This document shows, one piece after another, positions 8,177 through 16,427 of a stretch of 64,000 nt of DNA. The translations under genes and the position numbers were made by a program. The notes under the pieces are model-generated. The model was not told the origin of the DNA and made no database searches. It was given only the letters and a program-made list of their open reading frames with translations. The stretch's first letter is position 1. Each line of letters opens with the position of its first letter. Origin of the DNA: Fonticella tunisiensis (GTDB lineage: Bacteria > Bacillota > Clostridia > Clostridiales > Caloramatoraceae); NCBI RefSeq assembly GCF_004364155.1, contig NZ_SOAZ01000004.1, positions 62,001 to 126,000 of the forward strand, given 5' to 3'.

Positions 8177-9136
8177 ATGACAAAGGCAATTGCCCTTGTT
8201 TCAGGAGGATTGGACAGTATACTTGCCGCTAATTTGATTAAAAATCAGGGAATTGACGTCATAGGCTTATGCTTCAGCTCTGCGTTTTTTACATATGAAA
8301 GGGCAGTTAAAATGTGTGAACAGATAGATATACCACTTAAGGTTATTGATTTTACCGATGAGCATCTTTCAATGGTAAAAAGCCTAAAGTATGAACATGG
8401 TAAAAGTGCAAATTTCTGCATTGGATGTCATGGCATGATGATGAAGTATTCGAGAAGACTTATGAATGAACTTGGTGCTGATTTTATGGTTACAGGTGAA
8501 GTTATAAGCCAGAGGCCAATGCCAAAGGATGTTAATGACGGGAGGTTTGAGGACTATATCTTAAGACCCCTCTGTGCAAAAAATTTACCTCCAACTAAAA
8601 TGGAAAGGGATGGGCTTGTTGACAGGGAAAAGCTTCTTGATATTAAGGAAGGATCCAGAAGGGTCACAATGGAGCTTGCAGAAAGGTGGGGAATAAAGGA
8701 GTATCCATTATCTGATGGAGGATGTAAGTTAACAGAGCCAGGATTTTCTGCTAGACTTAAGGATCTTTTAAATTATAATAAAGATATAAATCCCGATGAT
8801 GTTGAAATGCTCAATTATGGAAGACATTTTAGAATTAATAGAGATGTAAAGATAATATCAGCAAGGGATGAAAGGGAAGGAAAGGTTATAACTCCTCTTA
8901 TTAAAAAGGATGATTATATATTTAATACGATAGATTTTAAAGGATCAACGGTTATACTTCGTGGAAACCCTTCATATGATGACATAATACTTGCTGCAGC
9001 CATCGCTGGAAGGTACAGCAAAGGAAGGGATGAAAAAGAGGTTAGAGTAAAGTACAAAAAGCAGCAGGATAAGGAGTATAATATAATAGAGGTATCTCCG
9101 GCAAGGGATGAAGAAATAACCATGTATTTGTTATAA
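8177..9136 (+). CDS. PP-loop ATPase, tRNA-thiolation-like (MnmA/ThiI group)
   Basis: This 319-residue protein opens with the ATP-pyrophosphatase PP-loop ALVSGGLDS (residues 6-14). A CIGCHG motif lies near residue 72, and a further Cys (DGGCKLTEPGFS) near 190 could serve in sulfur transfer or metal binding. Such proteins activate a tRNA uridine by adenylation and then thiolate it. The layout matches a short clostridial family annotated variously as ThiI- or MnmA-like; the full MnmA tRNA-binding domain and the ThiI THUMP domain are not apparent. The start is ATG 8177 (AAAGGAG nine nt upstream); the TTG at 8168 directly abuts that site. murI follows after 14 nt. The exact substrate is not known. 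Confidence 0.7.
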   Translation: MTKAIALVSGGLDSILAANLIKNQGIDVIGLCFSSAFFTYERAVKMCEQIDIPLKVIDFTDEHLSMVKSLKYEHGKSANFCIGCHGMMMKYSRRLMNELGADFMVTGEVISQRPMPKDVNDGRFEDYILRPLCAKNLPPTKMERDGLVDREKLLDIKEGSRRVTMELAERWGIKEYPLSDGGCKLTEPGFSARLKDLLNYNKDINPDDVEMLNYGRHFRINRDVKIISARDEREGKVITPLIKKDDYIFNTIDFKGSTVILRGNPSYDDIILAAAIAGRYSKGRDEKEVRVKYKKQQDKEYNIIEVSPARDEEITMYLL

Positions 9137-9150
9137 AGGTGGGGATGTAA

Positions 9151-9957
9151 TTGGATAGAAGGCCAATTGGAGTTTTTGACTCGGGCATTGGGGGTCTTAC
9201 GGTTGTTAAGGAAATAATGAAAATACTTCCAGAAGAGGATATAGTTTATTTTGGGGATACTGCGAGGGTACCCTATGGGTCAAAATCCAGGGATACAATA
9301 ATAAAGTTTGCGTTTCAGGACAGCAGATTTCTGCTTAGCAAAAATGTAAAGGCAATCGTAGTTGCCTGCAACACTGCATCTGCCATGAGCCTTGGTGAGC
9401 TTCAGGAGTCGATAGAAGTACCCGTTATAGGGGTGATAAAGCCCGGAGCCCATGCAGCCGTAAGGGCAAGCAAGACAGGAAGAATTGGTATAATTGGAAC
9501 TGAAGGTACCATAGGAAGTCGGGCATATGAAAATGCTATTAAGAAACTTTATCCTGAGGCAGAGATCATAGGGCATCCCTGTCCACTTTTTGTACCTCTT
9601 GTTGAGGAGGGATGGGCAGGTACGAAGGTCTCCTACTTAGTTGCGGAAGAATACCTAAAGCCTTTGAAGGATGTAGACATAGATACTCTTGTTATGGGCT
9701 GTACCCATTATCCTCTTTTAACCAGGGTTGTTGGAGATGTTATGGGGCAGGATGTTACCCTGATAAACCCTGCAGAGGAGACTGCCTTAGAGCTTAAAGA
9801 GATTTTGATGGAAAAGGGTCTTCAAAACGATCCTGAAAATAATCCATCATACAGGTATTATGTTAGCGACAATCCCGATAAGTTCTCGAGGGTTGGAAGC
9901 AACTTTTTAAACAGGGATATATCAAACATCCAAAAGGTCGATATCGAAAAATATTGA
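9151..9957 (+). CDS. murI: Glutamate racemase
   Basis: MurI interconverts L- and D-glutamate to supply D-Glu for peptidoglycan precursors in the cytosol. The 268 residues cover the whole family: substrate strand GVFDSGIGGLTV near residue 7, first catalytic cysteine in VVACNTASA near 70, second in VMGCTHYPLL near 181, and the ETALE tail segment. TTG 9151 is the start (GGTGGGGATGTAA just upstream), consistent with the conserved MDRRPIGVFDSG opening. The gene lies between the PP-loop gene and a DUF1934 gene with short gaps, a likely three-gene operon ending at the terminator near 10400. Confidence 0.96.
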   Translation: MDRRPIGVFDSGIGGLTVVKEIMKILPEEDIVYFGDTARVPYGSKSRDTIIKFAFQDSRFLLSKNVKAIVVACNTASAMSLGELQESIEVPVIGVIKPGAHAAVRASKTGRIGIIGTEGTIGSRAYENAIKKLYPEAEIIGHPCPLFVPLVEEGWAGTKVSYLVAEEYLKPLKDVDIDTLVMGCTHYPLLTRVVGDVMGQDVTLINPAEETALELKEILMEKGLQNDPENNPSYRYYVSDNPDKFSRVGSNFLNRDISNIQKVDIEKY

Positions 9958-9978
9958 TTTTGAAGGAAGGAGGATAAA

Positions 9979-10401
9979 GTGGATAATAAGGTACTCATTT
10001 CAGTTAAAACTTTACAATATATTGATGGACAACCTGAGGAAATTGAGCTTATAACGGAAGGAAGATACTATAAAGAGGGGGATCACTTCTTTGCAGAGTA
10101 CGAGGAAAGCGAAATCTCCGGAATGGAAGGCACAAAGACCACTGTGAAAATTGAAGATGATTCATTAATCATTACCCGTAGGGGGACTACAAACTCAAGC
10201 CTTGTATTTAAAAAGGGGCTCAATCATAAAAGCCTCTACAGCACTCCCTATGGTGCTCTTGAAGTTGTAATTAAGCCAAGGAAGGTTTTAATAGATGTAA
10301 ACGAGGCAGGAGGAAACGTGAAGCTTGAATACAGGATGGAGGCTTCAGGGTTTGAATCGATAGAAAATGCCCTTGAGCTTAACATAAAGAGGATAAATTA
10401 A
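9979..10401 (+). CDS. DUF1934 beta-barrel protein (YwiB-like)
   Basis: This 140-residue protein is built mostly of predicted beta strands and fits the DUF1934/YwiB family of small calycin-like barrels: VLISVKTLQYIDGQPEEIELITEGRYY at the start (quoted only in part as family opening 'V.I.V.t.Q'), an acidic FAEYEESE segment near residue 35, and a C-terminal KLEYRMEASG strand. The start is GTG 9979 after GAAGGAGGATAAA. The gene often sits near murI or argS in Firmicutes. No enzymatic residues are evident and the cellular role is unknown. It ends at a strong terminator. Confidence 0.75.
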   Translation: MDNKVLISVKTLQYIDGQPEEIELITEGRYYKEGDHFFAEYEESEISGMEGTKTTVKIEDDSLIITRRGTTNSSLVFKKGLNHKSLYSTPYGALEVVIKPRKVLIDVNEAGGNVKLEYRMEASGFESIENALELNIKRIN

Positions 10402-10429
10402 CACCTGAAAGCAGGTGTTAATTTTTTTG
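10398..10429 (+). terminator. Intrinsic terminator after murI-DUF1934
   Basis: TTAACACCT-GAAAGC-AGGTGTTAA is followed by seven T residues and overlaps the stop codon. Confidence 0.9.
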
Positions 10430-10659
10430 CAGGGGACTCTTAAATTGATATCCATCTTGTCTATTGCACCAGTAAGGGCAGCATAAATAGTTAAAGCCCT
10501 AGTTTAATATGGATATTACATAATGTGTGTAAGAAAATGCTCTTTTTTATGTGTAAATAAAAAAATGTTAAAGAAAAGGTTTAAGTTATTTATAAATCAG
10601 GTATAATTACACTTTAACTTCTTAAATTATTGCTTTAAGTTAAAGCTGTTGTTAAAGTA
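10430..10659. other. AT-rich intergenic stretch
   Basis: No gene is visible. It holds a weak inverted repeat (ACTTTAACTT near 10610 with AAGTTAAAG near 10638) and a lone TATAAT at about 10600. No clear function. Confidence 0.4.
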
Positions 10660-10695
10660 AATAATAAAGATAAGGACGATGTAAATCGTCCTTAT
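10660..10695 (-). terminator. Intrinsic terminator of the minus-strand OYE gene
   Basis: ATAAGGACGAT (10670-10680) pairs perfectly with ATCGTCCTTAT (10685-10695); on the minus strand the stem is followed by CTTTATTATTT. It overlaps the stop codon of namA. Confidence 0.8.
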
Positions 10696-11711
10696 TTGAG
10701 CTTTGCCCTTTCATATTGTTTTGGCCACTGAATATCATATCTGAGGTGTCTTGCTGCCTGAAGGGGCCAGTATGGATTTCTTAAAAGCTCACGGCCCAAT
10801 ATAACTATGTCTGCCCTTCCACTCCTAAGTACGTCCTCTGCAAGCTCAGGCTGTGTAATAAGACCTACTGATGCAGTTTTAAATCCAAGCTCCTTTTTAA
10901 TCCTTTCAGAGTATTTAACCTGGTATCCAGGATACAGCTCTATTTTTGCATTTAAAAGCCCTCCACTGCTTACGTCTATTACATCTATTCCCTCATCCTT
11001 TATTAAGGAGAGTATTCTAACCATCTCATCGATGTTTATACCGCCTTCTATGTAGTCATCTGCAGAAACTCTAAGGAAAATGGGTTTATCCTTTGGCCAT
11101 ACTTCCTTAACAGCCTGGATGACCTCCCTTAAAAACCTTGTTCTGTTTTCTGTAGTGCCGCCGTATTCATCAGTTCTTTTATTTGAAAGTGGTGACAGGA
11201 ATTCGTGAATTAAATATCCATGGGCACCATGGATTTCAATTATATCAAACCCTGCCTTTTCGGCCCTTACAGCAGCTTCCCTAAACTTATTTATTATATC
11301 CTTTATTTCTTTCTTTGATAATTCCTTTGGTGTTTTATAATCTTTATTCCATTCCATAGAAGTTGGAGCAACTGGTGTATCGTCAGTTACTTCGCTTTTT
11401 CTTCCTGCATGGGAAAGCTGTATGCCAATTGTGGCTCCGTATTTTTTACATTCATCAACAATCCTTTTTAAGGGCTGTATCTGTTCATCCTTCCATATGC
11501 CAAGGTCGTAATCAGTGATTCTACCCCTTGCCTCAACATCTGTTGCTTCAAGTATTATAAGGCCTGTGCCTCCGACTGCCCTTGTGACATAGTGCACAAA
11601 ATGCCAATCATTTGCCATTCCATCCCCTTGAGCGCTGTACTGGCACATTGGAGACATCATTATTCTATTTTTTATTATAATGTTTCTTAACTTAATTGGT
11701 TCAAAAAGCAT
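10692..11711 (-). CDS. namA: NADPH dehydrogenase, Old Yellow Enzyme family (YqjM/NamA-like)
   Basis: This FMN-dependent ene-reductase uses NAD(P)H to reduce activated C=C bonds, often in stress or xenobiotic metabolism. The 339 residues align in layout with Bacillus YqjM: MLFEPIKLRNIIIKNRIMMS start, the YqjM-type flavin-tuning cysteine in MSPMCQYS (about residue 23), LGIWKDEQI near 91, substrate-binding HAGRK near 122, the HGAHGYLIHEFLSP motif near 170 and SNKRTDEYGG after it. It is transcribed alone from the minus strand, ATG start after a GGAGGGAAAATC site. A second OYE gene lies 245 bp away in divergent orientation. Confidence 0.88.
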   Translation of the reverse strand: MLFEPIKLRNIIIKNRIMMSPMCQYSAQGDGMANDWHFVHYVTRAVGGTGLIILEATDVEARGRITDYDLGIWKDEQIQPLKRIVDECKKYGATIGIQLSHAGRKSEVTDDTPVAPTSMEWNKDYKTPKELSKKEIKDIINKFREAAVRAEKAGFDIIEIHGAHGYLIHEFLSPLSNKRTDEYGGTTENRTRFLREVIQAVKEVWPKDKPIFLRVSADDYIEGGINIDEMVRILSLIKDEGIDVIDVSSGGLLNAKIELYPGYQVKYSERIKKELGFKTASVGLITQPELAEDVLRSGRADIVILGRELLRNPYWPLQAARHLRYDIQWPKQYERAKLK

Positions 11712-11955
11712 GATTTTCCCTCCTTCAACTATATAATACCACTTAAGGCAAAATATATTCAGTGATTGTAATCAAATATAGGATATGTAAGTTTGATTAT
11801 TTGAAGGTATATGTCTATAATTAAAAATAAATCATGAATTATTAAATATGGGTGGAAAGCCCGTTAATTGAGGATAACAGGTTGAGTGCGTGTGAATCTC
11901 CTTATTTTATATAAAGTAAACAATAATATAATTATGTATATTAGGAGGTTTGATT

Positions 11956-12948
11956 ATGTCATACTTATTAAAACCACTGCAAATAGGGAATTTAACCCTT
12001 TCAAACCGTCTGGTTATGCCGCCTATGGCCACTGCAAGGTCAAAGGAAGACGGAGGAGTAAGTCAGGAAATTTTGGATTACTATGATGAAAAGTCCAGGG
12101 GAGGTTATATATCCCTTATAATTATTGAACACAGCTTCATAAGCCAGGAGGGAAAGGCAAGCAAAAACCAGCTCTCAGTCGCTGACGACAGCGTAATTGA
12201 AGGACTGAAAAAACTTTCTGAGGTTATACATAAAAATGGTTCAAAAACTATAATGCAAATAAACCATGCAGGAAGCGCAGCAACTGAAGAAGTTACGGGT
12301 AAAACACCCGTTGGTCCTTCTGCAGTTTCTAATCCGAGAAAGGGAACTATTCCACATGAGCTTAATAAGGATGAAATAAAGGGTATTGTTAAAGCCTTTG
12401 GGGATGCTGCAAGGAGAGTTAAAGAGGCAGGCTTTGATGGGGTGGAGATACACTCAGCCCATGGGTATTTTCTAAATCAATTCCTTTCACCCCTTACAAA
12501 CAAAAGGACGGACGAGTATGGTGGAAATATACATAACAGAATCCGCATTCACCTTGAGGTTATTAAGGCAGTAAGAGAGTCAGTTGGAGAAGATTTCCCT
12601 GTATTTTTGAGGCTGGGTGCTTCGGATTATAGAGAAGGTGGAACAACAATAGAGGACAGCATAATTGCCTCAAAGGAATTTGAAAGGGCAGGAGTGGACG
12701 TTATCGATGTTTCAGGAGGCTTCTGCGGATACGTGATACCGGGCAATAGCGAGCAGGGCTACTTCTCACCCCTTACTGAAGCAATAAAAAAAGAGGTATC
12801 CATACCGGTAATTCTAACCGGAGGAATAACCGATGCCAAGGCCGCTGAAAGGCTCCTTGAAGAGGGCAAGGCAGACCTCATAGGAGTAGGAAGGGCCATA
12901 TATAACAACTCCAACTGGGCTAAGGAGGCCATAGAGAGCTTAAGGTAA
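11956..12948 (+). CDS. NADH:flavin oxidoreductase, Old Yellow Enzyme family
   Basis: This 330-residue TIM-barrel flavoprotein is distinct from the neighbouring NamA. It has the FMN-site opening LKPLQIGNLTLSNRLVMPPM, substrate-binding QINHAGS near residue 97, the HSAHGYFLNQFLSPLTNKR motif near 165 and the C-terminal phosphate-binding GVGRAIY near 308. It stops after the barrel, so it lacks the C-terminal FeS/NAD domains of 2,4-dienoyl-CoA reductases. The NamA cysteine position reads MPPMATAR, with no Cys, so redox tuning should differ. The start ATG 11956 follows AGGAGG by 7 nt. It lies divergently from namA; a shared regulatory region between them is possible but no operator is evident. Confidence 0.85.
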   Translation: MSYLLKPLQIGNLTLSNRLVMPPMATARSKEDGGVSQEILDYYDEKSRGGYISLIIIEHSFISQEGKASKNQLSVADDSVIEGLKKLSEVIHKNGSKTIMQINHAGSAATEEVTGKTPVGPSAVSNPRKGTIPHELNKDEIKGIVKAFGDAARRVKEAGFDGVEIHSAHGYFLNQFLSPLTNKRTDEYGGNIHNRIRIHLEVIKAVRESVGEDFPVFLRLGASDYREGGTTIEDSIIASKEFERAGVDVIDVSGGFCGYVIPGNSEQGYFSPLTEAIKKEVSIPVILTGGITDAKAAERLLEEGKADLIGVGRAIYNNSNWAKEAIESLR

Positions 12949-13049
12949 CAATATCCGATGATATGATGCATTGATAAACTTTATAGGGGCAGCTGCCTAC
13001 CAATGTCATAAACTTAGTGTGTAATATTATGAAAGTAATGACTTAATCC

Positions 13050-13105
13050 TACGCTGCGATAAAAAATATGTTCCATTCCATATATTTTTTATCTCCGCTT
13101 GGTTT
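13050..13105 (+). repeat. MITE-like repeat, core fragment (copy 1)
   Basis: CGCTGCGATAAAAAATATG... and ...CATATATTTTTTATCTCCGC face each other with almost no centre: the two inner inverted repeats of the family without the usual middle. The outer terminal repeats are not recognisable here. Confidence 0.7.
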
Positions 13106-13200
13106 TAATTTTACTCGAAATACAAATATTGGATGCTTAAGTTGATGACATTGGCTTCCTGCAGATGCCCTCATACTTTGTGTTTAGAATCGCTGTAACT

Positions 13201-13560
13201 TTATTGTTCCTTGATACATTTAACAATAGGCTCTATGGCCTTTCTGTCCGTCCAATCAATAGGATTTTCATAGGCTGCCAAAAGGCCCTTGCTATCCTCA
13301 TCGAGCTCCTCAGGCTTTTTCTTTAGAAGCTTTTTCCTAAGCACATTCATCATCATCCTGTCAACAAAACCAAGCTTTTGATACTTGAAAGCACCCCTTA
13401 AATAGAAGAAATTTACCTTTTCTTTCATCTCCCCTGTAAAGTTGCTGGAGATCTCAAACAAATCTCTCTTAACCTCTTCTGCTATCCACTCCGCATAACG
13501 TTTAGTACTTCCGTACCTGGATTTGTAAAGTACAAGGACCCTTTCAGGTTTTCCCCTGAT
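13201..13560 (-). pseudogene. Decayed flavodoxin-domain (HemG-like) gene
   Basis: Reading the minus strand from 13560, the frame gives a flavodoxin N-terminus (VLVLYKSRYGSTKRYAEW, the FMN-phosphate loop) that runs without a stop into DLFEIS, then jumps to NFTGEMKEKVNFFYLRGAF and a full flavodoxin C-terminus (KLGFVDRMMMNVLRKKL ... DWTDRKAIEPIVKCI). Clostridial proteins of this type are about 165-175 residues and carry a GGGLYAGG-type flavin loop between these parts; about 60 residues including that loop are absent. Where the initiator ATG should be, after GAGG, the codon is ATC. Internal deletion plus lost start codon indicate a pseudogene. A shorter in-frame TTG start would leave no FMN site. 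Confidence 0.65.
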
Positions 13561-13700
13561 ATATAATTCCTCTAATTAATCAATTATAAATAAATTCTAC
13601 ATCTTATGTAATAAAATAGAAAAAGGATTATCCAAAGCTGAATCTTGAGCGGTGGGGGATAAGGGTATGTTTGATGAGAGTATGGTTGAGATAAAATCAA

Positions 13701-13736
13701 GGGACAGTTCACAACTGTTTAATTATGAACCGTCCC
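13701..13736. repeat. Short palindromic unit
   Basis: GGGAC-A-GTTC (13701-13710) pairs with GAAC-C-GTCCC (13727-13736) with one internal mismatch. It sits just beyond the proS terminator; there is no T run, and the function is unknown. Confidence 0.5.
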
Positions 13737-13737
13737 T

Positions 13738-13776
13738 AAAAAATCAGGCAGTGGAAAGTCCACTGCCTGATTTTTT
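13738..13776 (-). terminator. Intrinsic terminator of proS
   Basis: AAAAAATCAGGCAGTGG (13738-13754) pairs with CCACTGCCTGATTTTTT (13760-13776): a perfect 17-bp arm pair with A/T ends, able to act in both directions. It overlaps the proS stop codon. Confidence 0.9.
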
Positions 13777-15211
13777 AGTATGCTCTTCCCCAGTATACGA
13801 GCTTCTTTGCTGGCTTGCCGCAGCAGATGCATGTGTCTGACACATGTTCCTGCTCAAAGGGCATACATCTTGAAGTTGCGGAGGTGAGCTCCTTGATTTT
13901 ATCTTCGCATTCCCTTTCTCCGCACCACATAGCCTTTATAAAGCCGGGCTTGTTGTTTATGAGGTCGACAAATTCATCAAGAGTTGTTGCTGTACTTGTT
14001 TTTTCAAGCTGTGCAGCCCTTGCCTTTTCAAGGAGTGACCTTTGAATATCCTGAAGTATTTCAGGTATCTTAGTTTCAATCTCATCCATTGATACAACTA
14101 TCTTTTCCCTGCTGTCACGCCTTACAAGAACAACCTGGTTCTTTTCTATATCCTTAGGGCCAACTTCAAGACGAAGTGGAACTCCCTTCATTTCATATTC
14201 GCTGAACTTCCAGCCAGGCATCTTATCGCTTACATCCATATTAACCCTTGCAACCTTTGAGAGCCTTTCTTTAAGCTCTGCAGCCTTTTCAACGACTCCA
14301 GGCTTATGCATAGCTATAGGTATTATTATAAGCTGTGTTGGTGCAATTGCAGGAGGAAGCACAAGCCCGCTGTTGTCCCCGTGAACCATTATTATTGCAC
14401 CTATAAGCCTTGTTGTAATTCCCCATGAGGTCTGGTGAACGTACTTAAGCTTTCCATCCTTGTCTGTATACTGAATGTCAAAGGCCCTTGCAAAACCATC
14501 TCCAAAGTTGTGGGAAGTACCGCACTGAAGAGCCTTACCGTCATGCATAAGGCTTTCTATTGTATAGGTGGCCTTAGCCCCTGCAAACTTTTCCTTATCA
14601 GTCTTCTGCCCTTTAACAACAGGAATTGCAAGGATTTCTTCGCAAAGCTTCGCATAGATATTTAGCATTCTTATTGTTTCTTCCTGAGCTTCCTCAGCTG
14701 TTGCGTGGGCTGTGTGTCCTTCCTGCCATAGAAACTCAGTGGTTCTTAAAAAGGGTCTCGTTGTCTTTTCCCATCTAACGACGGAGCACCACTGGTTATA
14801 AAGCTTTGGAAGATCCTTGTAGGATTGAATTATTTTTGAATAATGGTCGCAAAAGAGGGTTTCAGAAGTTGGCCTTACGCAGAGCCTTTCAGTAAGCTCT
14901 TCGTTTCCACCATGTGTTACCCATGCAACCTCAGGTGCAAAGCCTTCAACGTGCTCTGCTTCCTTTTTAAGAAGGTTTTCAGGAATGAAAAGAGGCATAT
15001 ATACGTTCTCATGTCCTGTTTCCTTAAGCATACTGTCGAGATATTTTTGAATGTTTTCCCAGATTGCGTATCCATAGGGACGGATAATCATACATCCCCT
15101 TACGCTTGAATAGTCAACAAGCTCAGCCTTTTTAACTACGTCTGTATACCACTTTGCAAAATCCTCTTCCATGGATGTTATGGCTTCAACAAACTTTTTT
15201 TCCTTTTCCAT
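13775..15211 (-). CDS. proS: Prolyl-tRNA synthetase, archaeal/eukaryal type
   Basis: ProRS charges tRNA-Pro. The 478-residue length and absence of the large bacterial editing insert identify the short archaeal/eukaryal-type (ProS3) enzyme common in clostridia. Class II motifs are visible: [11 protein letters not shown] near residue 38 (motif 1 region), [11 protein letters not shown] near 110 with [23 protein letters not shown] (motif 2, about 145-165, quoted in part), and a motif 3 region near [14 protein letters not shown]-terminal Cys cluster ([10 protein letters not shown], then [10 protein letters not shown]) is the zinc-like tail of this group. Start ATG 15211 follows GGAGGGATAATTCT; the 15 extra codons upstream lie in the leader. 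Controlled by the T-box just upstream. Confidence 0.95.
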   Translation of the reverse strand: MEKEKKFVEAITSMEEDFAKWYTDVVKKAELVDYSSVRGCMIIRPYGYAIWENIQKYLDSMLKETGHENVYMPLFIPENLLKKEAEHVEGFAPEVAWVTHGGNEELTERLCVRPTSETLFCDHYSKIIQSYKDLPKLYNQWCSVVRWEKTTRPFLRTTEFLWQEGHTAHATAEEAQEETIRMLNIYAKLCEEILAIPVVKGQKTDKEKFAGAKATYTIESLMHDGKALQCGTSHNFGDGFARAFDIQYTDKDGKLKYVHQTSWGITTRLIGAIIMVHGDNSGLVLPPAIAPTQLIIIPIAMHKPGVVEKAAELKERLSKVARVNMDVSDKMPGWKFSEYEMKGVPLRLEVGPKDIEKNQVVLVRRDSREKIVVSMDEIETKIPEILQDIQRSLLEKARAAQLEKTSTATTLDEFVDLINNKPGFIKAMWCGERECEDKIKELTSATSRCMPFEQEHVSDTCICCGKPAKKLVYWGRAY

Positions 15212-15239
15212 AGAATTATCCCTCCATGATAATTTAATG

Positions 15240-15480
15240 CAAACAAAAAACCTCAATCCACAAAGGGACCGAGGTATCGTATCGGTGGTACCACCCTAAT
15301 TGGTGCAAATGCACCCACTTAATTTCATAACGGTAGAAATCCGCTGAGGCCTATGAAAATCATTCAGCCCAGAACTCCGAGGCGGGTTCAAGGTTATCCT
15401 CTGGAAATCTCACACCATATGATTTCCTCTCTGAAAAAGGCTTACCCTTTACTATTCCTCTTCATGGTCCTAAAATATTC
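15240..15480 (-). promoter_or_regulatory. T-box leader of proS
   Basis: On the minus strand the leader carries the T-box sequence AGGGTGGTACCACC (15297-15284), the antiterminator bulge that pairs with the uncharged tRNA 3' end. It is followed by a terminator, ACCTCGGTCC pairing (with two G-U) to GGATTGAGGT and then TTTTTT (15275-15245). A Stem I-like region lies between about 15300 and 15475, containing an AGAGAGG segment and a CCCGCC stretch that could supply a proline specifier codon. Uncharged tRNA-Pro should promote readthrough into proS. The specifier assignment is not certain. The 220 bp further upstream show no gene. Confidence 0.92.
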
Positions 15481-15701
15481 AGTTTAAAATATCTAGTTTT
15501 CATGATAAATTAAAAGCTCTATTCTGTCAACAACATTTAAAAAGCCGATATAAAATCGTTTAATATCCATGTGCCGATGGATCTGCAGCTGACTTGGCAA
15601 TATGATATTTAGTTTTGAATATTTTACATCATAAACAAAGTATTTGCCCTTGTTTTCCAAAATCAGTTAAAATATAATATCAATAATAGGGAGGGGAAAA
15701 A

Positions 15702-16427
15702 ATGATAGAAATAAAGGGTGTATCAAAAACCTATGGAAAGGGAAAGATTAAGGCCCTTAATAACATAAACCTTGAAGTGAGGGATGGTGAAATATTTGGC
15801 TTTCTAGGGCCAAACGGTGCTGGAAAAACCACAACAATAAAACAGATAACGGGGATTTTAAAGCCCGATTCAGGAACCATAAAAATAAACGGAATAGACA
15901 TAGTTAAAAACCCTGTGGAAGCAAAGAAGCATATAGGCTTTGTTCCTGATAATCCCGAAATATTTAACAGGCTTAGAGGAATGGAATATTTAAACTTCAT
16001 AGGGGATGTTTATGAAGTTCCGGAGGATGAAAGGTACAAGAGGATAAATGAGCTTTCAGAGGCCTTTGAGATAAGGGATGCTCTGTCATCGAGCATAAAC
16101 AGCTATTCCCACGGAATGAAGCAAAAGCTTGTACTAATTGGGGCACTTCTCCATAACCCATCTGTGTGGGTACTTGATGAGCCGATGGTTGGGCTTGATC
16201 CTAAATCTGCGTTTATTTTAAAGGAAATGATGAGAAAGCATGCGGACTCAGGAAAAACGGTTTTCTTTTCAACCCATGTAATGGAGGTTGCTGAAAGGCT
16301 ATGCGACAGGATAGGGATAATTAAAAAAGGGGAAATAATATTTGTCGGTACCCTTGATGAGCTGAGACATCTCAGGAAGGATAATGACAGCCTCGAAAAT
16401 CTGTTCCTGGAGTTGATAGAAGAATGA
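15702..16427 (+). CDS. ABC transporter ATP-binding protein
   Basis: This 241-residue ABC ATPase has all motifs: Walker A GPNGAGKTT (about residue 37), Q-loop region GFVPDNPE, signature YSHGMKQKL (near 135), Walker B VWVLDEPMVGLD (near 155) and switch histidine FFSTHVME (near 190). It resembles the EcsA/CcmA-like group that drives ABC-2 exporters. The start ATG 15702 follows GGGAGGGG. It overlaps the permease gene by 4 nt, indicating translational coupling and a two-gene exporter operon. The substrate is unknown. Confidence 0.92.
   Translation: MIEIKGVSKTYGKGKIKALNNINLEVRDGEIFGFLGPNGAGKTTTIKQITGILKPDSGTIKINGIDIVKNPVEAKKHIGFVPDNPEIFNRLRGMEYLNFIGDVYEVPEDERYKRINELSEAFEIRDALSSSINSYSHGMKQKLVLIGALLHNPSVWVLDEPMVGLDPKSAFILKEMMRKHADSGKTVFFSTHVMEVAERLCDRIGIIKKGEIIFVGTLDELRHLRKDNDSLENLFLELIEE

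Noticed and set aside
10430-10659. Small RNA between DUF1934 and namA
   Set aside because: Only a weak AT inverted repeat and an isolated TATAAT; no terminator of its own.
11886-12086. 66-codon open frame overlapping the second OYE gene
   Set aside because: Out of frame with the conserved flavoprotein and no ribosome site.
13652-13840. 62-codon open frame on the plus strand
   Set aside because: It covers a palindrome, the proS terminator and the antisense of proS; no coding character.
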